A stretch of 64,000 bases of DNA from an uncultured Oscillospiraceae bacterium (lineage in GTDB: Bacteria; Bacillota; Clostridia; Oscillospirales; Ruminococcaceae): the NCBI GenBank assembly GCA_902490585.1, contig CABUEI010000005.1, positions 40,828 to 104,827 on the forward strand. The letters are read 5' to 3'. The notes below the pieces were generated by a model, which ran no database searches, was not told where the DNA came from, and was given only the letters and a program-made list of their open reading frames with translations. Numbering within the stretch: position 1 is the first letter of the stretch; every line of letters begins with the position of its first letter. Below, piece by piece: positions 61,177-64,000 of the stretch. Made by a program: the position numbers and the translations under genes.

Positions 61177-62303
61177 TATATATTTCCTTTCCTGCGGCTC
61201 TTCTTTGCACGTCTGAAGCGTGCAATGCCGTTTTCTATTTCATCGCAGAGTGCGTCTATATCTTCTGTTGTCGTTTCCATTGAGAAGCTGACTCTTATTG
61301 TGCTGTCGGCTCTTTCGGCGTTCATACCAAAAGCATCGGGTACGGAGCTTATTTTTCCTTTTGAGCAAGCCGATCCGCTGCTGACGTATATATCTTTTTC
61401 CTCGAGAGAATGGAGCATGATCTCACTTCTGACGCCGAGTACCGAGAAGCTCAGAATATTATATACGCTGTTGTCGGGGCTGTTGATGTAAACGTCTTCC
61501 ATCCGGGATAATCTGTCACGCAGATGAGCGTTCAGCTCCTTATAATGCGTGAGGTCGGTGGGGTACGCTTTTACTGCCGCCTCGAACGATGCGATAAGCT
61601 CTGTAGGCTCTGTTCCGGGGCGAAGATTTTTTTGCTGACCGCCGCCGTATGCAAGCGGCACAAACCTGACCTTTTCTGCACAATACATTGCGCCGATGCC
61701 CTTGAAACCGTGGATTTTATGACCGGAAAGGCTTATCAAGTCACCTTTAAGCACAACTTTGCAAAATCCCTGCACACCGTCTACATGAACAATCGTATCT
61801 TTATTCGCATTTTTTACCAGACTGTACAGTTTTTCTGTATCTACCCTAAAGCCGTTCTCATTATTCACTGCCATGCACGATACAAGAATAGTATCGTCAG
61901 TGACATTGTCGGCAATATACTGCTCGAAATTATCAATAGCGTCTTTAGGTGAAAGGCGTACTATTTCAAAGCCTTGTTTTTCAAGGTAATCCATAGTTCT
62001 TGCAACCGACGGGTGTTCCATGGCTGTTGTTACTATTCTGTTCCCTCTGCGTTTATATGCTTCGGCTACACCTCTTATTGCAAGGTTGTTGCTTTCCGTT
62101 GCACCGGATGTAAAATATATTTCTCCCTGAAGTCCCAGCTTTTTAAGAATTGTTTTCTTTGCACTGCTCATCAGCTTTTCGGACTCAATGCCGAGTCTGT
62201 GGAGTGACGATACATTGCCGAAACAGTTCCTTGCCGCATCTTCAACCGCTTTTATCGCCTGTTCGCAAGGCTTAGTCGTGGCGGCGTTATCCAGATATAT
62301 CAA
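61176..62303 (-). CDS. Cysteine desulfurase (NifS/IscS-like)
   Basis: The 375-residue PLP enzyme takes sulfur from cysteine. It begins MIYLDNAATTKPCEQAIKAV and has YFTSGATESNNLAIRGV. The PLP lysine is in LSGHKIHGFKGIGAM, and the catalytic Cys loop is SSGSACSKGKIS. Its coupling to thiI indicates that it supplies sulfur for tRNA thiolation (the NifZ/YrvO-type partnership), although general Fe-S work cannot be excluded. Confidence 0.93.
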   Translation of the reverse strand: MIYLDNAATTKPCEQAIKAVEDAARNCFGNVSSLHRLGIESEKLMSSAKKTILKKLGLQGEIYFTSGATESNNLAIRGVAEAYKRRGNRIVTTAMEHPSVARTMDYLEKQGFEIVRLSPKDAIDNFEQYIADNVTDDTILVSCMAVNNENGFRVDTEKLYSLVKNANKDTIVHVDGVQGFCKVVLKGDLISLSGHKIHGFKGIGAMYCAEKVRFVPLAYGGGQQKNLRPGTEPTELIASFEAAVKAYPTDLTHYKELNAHLRDRLSRMEDVYINSPDNSVYNILSFSVLGVRSEIMLHSLEEKDIYVSSGSACSKGKISSVPDAFGMNAERADSTIRVSFSMETTTEDIDALCDEIENGIARFRRAKKSRRKGNI

Positions 62304-62462
62304 ATTTCTGTCTCCTTTTCATGAGGGTCTTGCCCACTTATCTATAAGCTATTTAATTATACACCATTTTGCGATAAAAAAACAGGGTATATTCTGAAAT
62401 TTTTATGAAAAAATAACCTTGTATAAACAATACCGCCGAATTTACGAAAGGACGAACATAAT

Positions 62463-63806
62463 ATGTATATTTCAAAACGCTGTTTTGTGCGGATAATAAG
62501 CTTTCTTACCGCAGTAATAATCGCAGTCGGCATATCAGCCGCACTGAACATGAACAGCTCGGAGCAGTACAGACGGAGCTTTGAGCAGAACATGACAAGA
62601 AATGTAGAAGATCTGTCGGCTGAGATCGACAATATCAAGAATACTCTTTACAAGGGTATGTACGCAGGTACGCCCGAAATGATGACACAGCTGTCTTCAA
62701 AGCTGTGGAGTGACGCTTCTACCGCAAAGTCATCGCTTGCTCAGCTCCCTGTTGCCGAACTTCATCTTGAAAACACCTATAAATTCTTATCTCAGGTAGG
62801 CAACTTCTCAAAAAGCCTTGCAAAGCGTTATTCAGACGGAGAAACGCTGAGTGAAGACGACAGACAGTCGCTGAAAACGCTCAGCGAATACGCAGACCGT
62901 TTAGCCGACAATATGTGGAAGGTGGAACAACGCATAAATAACGGGGAACTGTCGTTTGAAAAGGCTGTGACTGAGGTTCAGGGAGCGGAAAATAACGAAG
63001 AGCCGTCATATATAACCGAGGGATTCACCGATTTTGAAGAGGGCTATGACAACTACCCCACCCTTATCTATGACGGACCTTTCTCCGACCATATACTCGA
63101 AAAAGAACCCGAAATGCTTAAAGAGGCAACCGGGGTAACGCTTCCGGACGCACTGAAAAAGGCTGAAAAGGCGTGCGGTACTACGGGACTTACTCACAGC
63201 GATTCAAATGACGAGCAAGGAAAAATGCCGTCATATATATTTACAAAGGATAACACCACAATTGCGGTAACAAAAAACGGCGGTTATCTCAGCTATATGC
63301 TCGGCGACAGAAAGGTTCCCACGCGCTCACTTACCGCGCTTGAAGCAGTCGGCAAGGCGAAAGAATATCTCACAATGCTCGGCATAAATCATATCACCGA
63401 CACTTATTATGAGATAAACGGCAATGTCTGCACTGCTAATTTTGCGGGAACGGAAAACAACGTGATAATGTACACCGACCTTATAAAAGTGAGCGTTGCG
63501 ATGGATAACGGCGATATTCTGAGCTTTGACGGAAGAGGATATATCACAAACCATAAGAAACGTAATCTGTCCGAACCTAAAATCAATGCCGAACAGGCAA
63601 GAAAGAAAATATCAACCGAACTTACCGTGACGGATACCTCGCTTGCGGTAGTGCCTTCTGCCGGTACGAACGAACTTTATTGCTATGAATTTCACTGTAC
63701 TTCTCCCGACGGCAGGCAGATGCTCGTATATATCAACGCCGATACGGGCAAGGAAGAACAGATACTGCTGCTTGAAATCAGCGAAAACGGTACGCTGACC
63801 GTATAA
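62463..63806 (+). CDS. ypeB: Germination protein YpeB
   Basis: The 447-residue protein has an N-terminal membrane anchor (about 8-30) and a helical domain (about 40-190, with VEDLSAEIDNIKNTLYKGMY and FLSQVGNFSKSLAKRYSDGE). The C-terminal PepSY-type domains include SLTALEAVGKAKEYLTMLGI and TNHKKRNLSEPKI. This is the YpeB layout. In Bacillus, YpeB stabilises the cortex-lytic enzyme SleB and is cleaved at germination. No sleB gene adjoins it here. AAAGGA precedes the start. Confidence 0.88.
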   Translation: MYISKRCFVRIISFLTAVIIAVGISAALNMNSSEQYRRSFEQNMTRNVEDLSAEIDNIKNTLYKGMYAGTPEMMTQLSSKLWSDASTAKSSLAQLPVAELHLENTYKFLSQVGNFSKSLAKRYSDGETLSEDDRQSLKTLSEYADRLADNMWKVEQRINNGELSFEKAVTEVQGAENNEEPSYITEGFTDFEEGYDNYPTLIYDGPFSDHILEKEPEMLKEATGVTLPDALKKAEKACGTTGLTHSDSNDEQGKMPSYIFTKDNTTIAVTKNGGYLSYMLGDRKVPTRSLTALEAVGKAKEYLTMLGINHITDTYYEINGNVCTANFAGTENNVIMYTDLIKVSVAMDNGDILSFDGRGYITNHKKRNLSEPKINAEQARKKISTELTVTDTSLAVVPSAGTNELYCYEFHCTSPDGRQMLVYINADTGKEEQILLLEISENGTLTV

Positions 63807-63815
63807 AAGTAATAC

Positions 63816-63855
63816 AAAAGACTGCAAATCTTAAATCGGATTTGCAGTCTTTTTT
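63816..63855. terminator. Terminator between ypeB and the convergent edge gene
   Basis: GACTGCAAATC-loop-GATTTGCAGTC flanked by AAAA and TTTTTT, so it works in both directions. Confidence 0.9.
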
Positions 63856-63857
63856 GT

Positions 63858-64000
63858 TTATTTTCTTGTTATCAGTTTTTGCATAGCAGGTAGCAGAACG
63901 TTCATATCGATAGGTTTCGGAACATGGTCGTTCATTCCTGCCTTGATTGCATTATCCCAAAATTGTGCGTTCTCCTCCCAGATTTTTTTACTTTCCTCTG
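63858..64000 (-). CDS. Receiver-domain protein, C-terminal fragment (cut by window edge)
   Basis: Reading the minus strand from the right edge gives about 47 residues ending at TAA (63860-63858). The stretch AIKAGMNDHVPKPIDMNVLL is the typical end of a response-regulator receiver domain, where KP is the conserved switch lysine-proline. Since the domain is the last thing in the protein, this is probably a hybrid histidine kinase or a multi-domain regulator. The rest lies outside the window. Confidence 0.8.
   Translation of the reverse strand, partial: EESKKIWEENAQFWDNAIKAGMNDHVPKPIDMNVLLPAMQKLITRK

Overview
The window looks like chromosome from an anaerobic, endospore-forming, Gram-positive Clostridia (Oscillospiraceae/Ruminococcaceae type; an [Eubacterium] siraeum-like gut organism is a guess). 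The evidence is an alpha/beta-type spore protein, CwlD and YpeB germination proteins, a SpoIID-domain protein, four class B sortases, an ECF transporter, a T-box leader, lipoproteins with Thr-rich linkers, and promoters of the Gram-positive sigma-A type with 17-bp spacers. No rRNA, tRNA, CRISPR array, phage or transposase gene was seen.

Layout. 1-3576: edge fragment, spore protein, ilvE and glyS. 3596-13871: a corrinoid-uptake island. A cobalamin riboswitch with its own terminator precedes a small basic protein, a giant wall-anchored protein that joins a DUF4430 (transcobalamin-like beta) domain to an alpha/alpha-toroid domain, a membrane-anchored DUF4430 protein, an array of decayed copies of the DUF4430/ecfT junction, ecfT, and one polypeptide that fuses both ECF ATPases to the S component. 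14002-18279: a small unknown gene and a divergent sugar ABC importer without its own ATPase. 18377-21480: cwlD, radA, rsmA. 21601-26648: a transglutaminase-like lipoprotein, then a minimal type IV pilus/type II secretion-like operon. 26670-28064: an AAA/DUF4143 ATPase gene framed by 35-bp direct repeats. 28570-31678: a BTAD (SARP-like) regulator, a GC-rich hairpin element and an ABC-F protein with a degenerate second ATP site. 32067-41759: ADP-ribosylglycohydrolase, a small unknown gene, a pyrophosphatase-like/histidine-phosphatase fusion, and two giant zinc-ribbon WG-repeat paralogues. 41821-47098: promoter, isoleucine T-box, eukaryote-type ileS, a membrane protein and an EamA transporter. 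47192-53005 (minus): a seven-gene ilvB-ilvN-leuC-(Dabb)-leuD-(GNAT)-leuB operon. 53119-53271: two tandem tRNA-sized cloverleaf-like elements of unknown nature. 53323-62303 (minus): SpoIID-domain protein, four sortase B genes, pncC, thiI and a cysteine desulfurase. 62463-64000: ypeB and the end of a receiver-domain protein.

How the parts fit. The riboswitch would open the corrinoid island when B12 is scarce. The large protein ends in an SPDTG sorting signal that fits clostridial class B sortases, and the window carries four of these. It could capture corrinoid in the wall and pass it to the membrane DUF4430 protein and then the ECF transporter. IlvE, IlvBN and LeuBCD cover most of branched-chain amino acid synthesis. 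ThiI and the adjacent desulfurase form a sulfur-relay pair. The best candidates for new biology are the corrinoid-capture island with its transcobalamin-like protein and the double cloverleaf element at 53119-53271.
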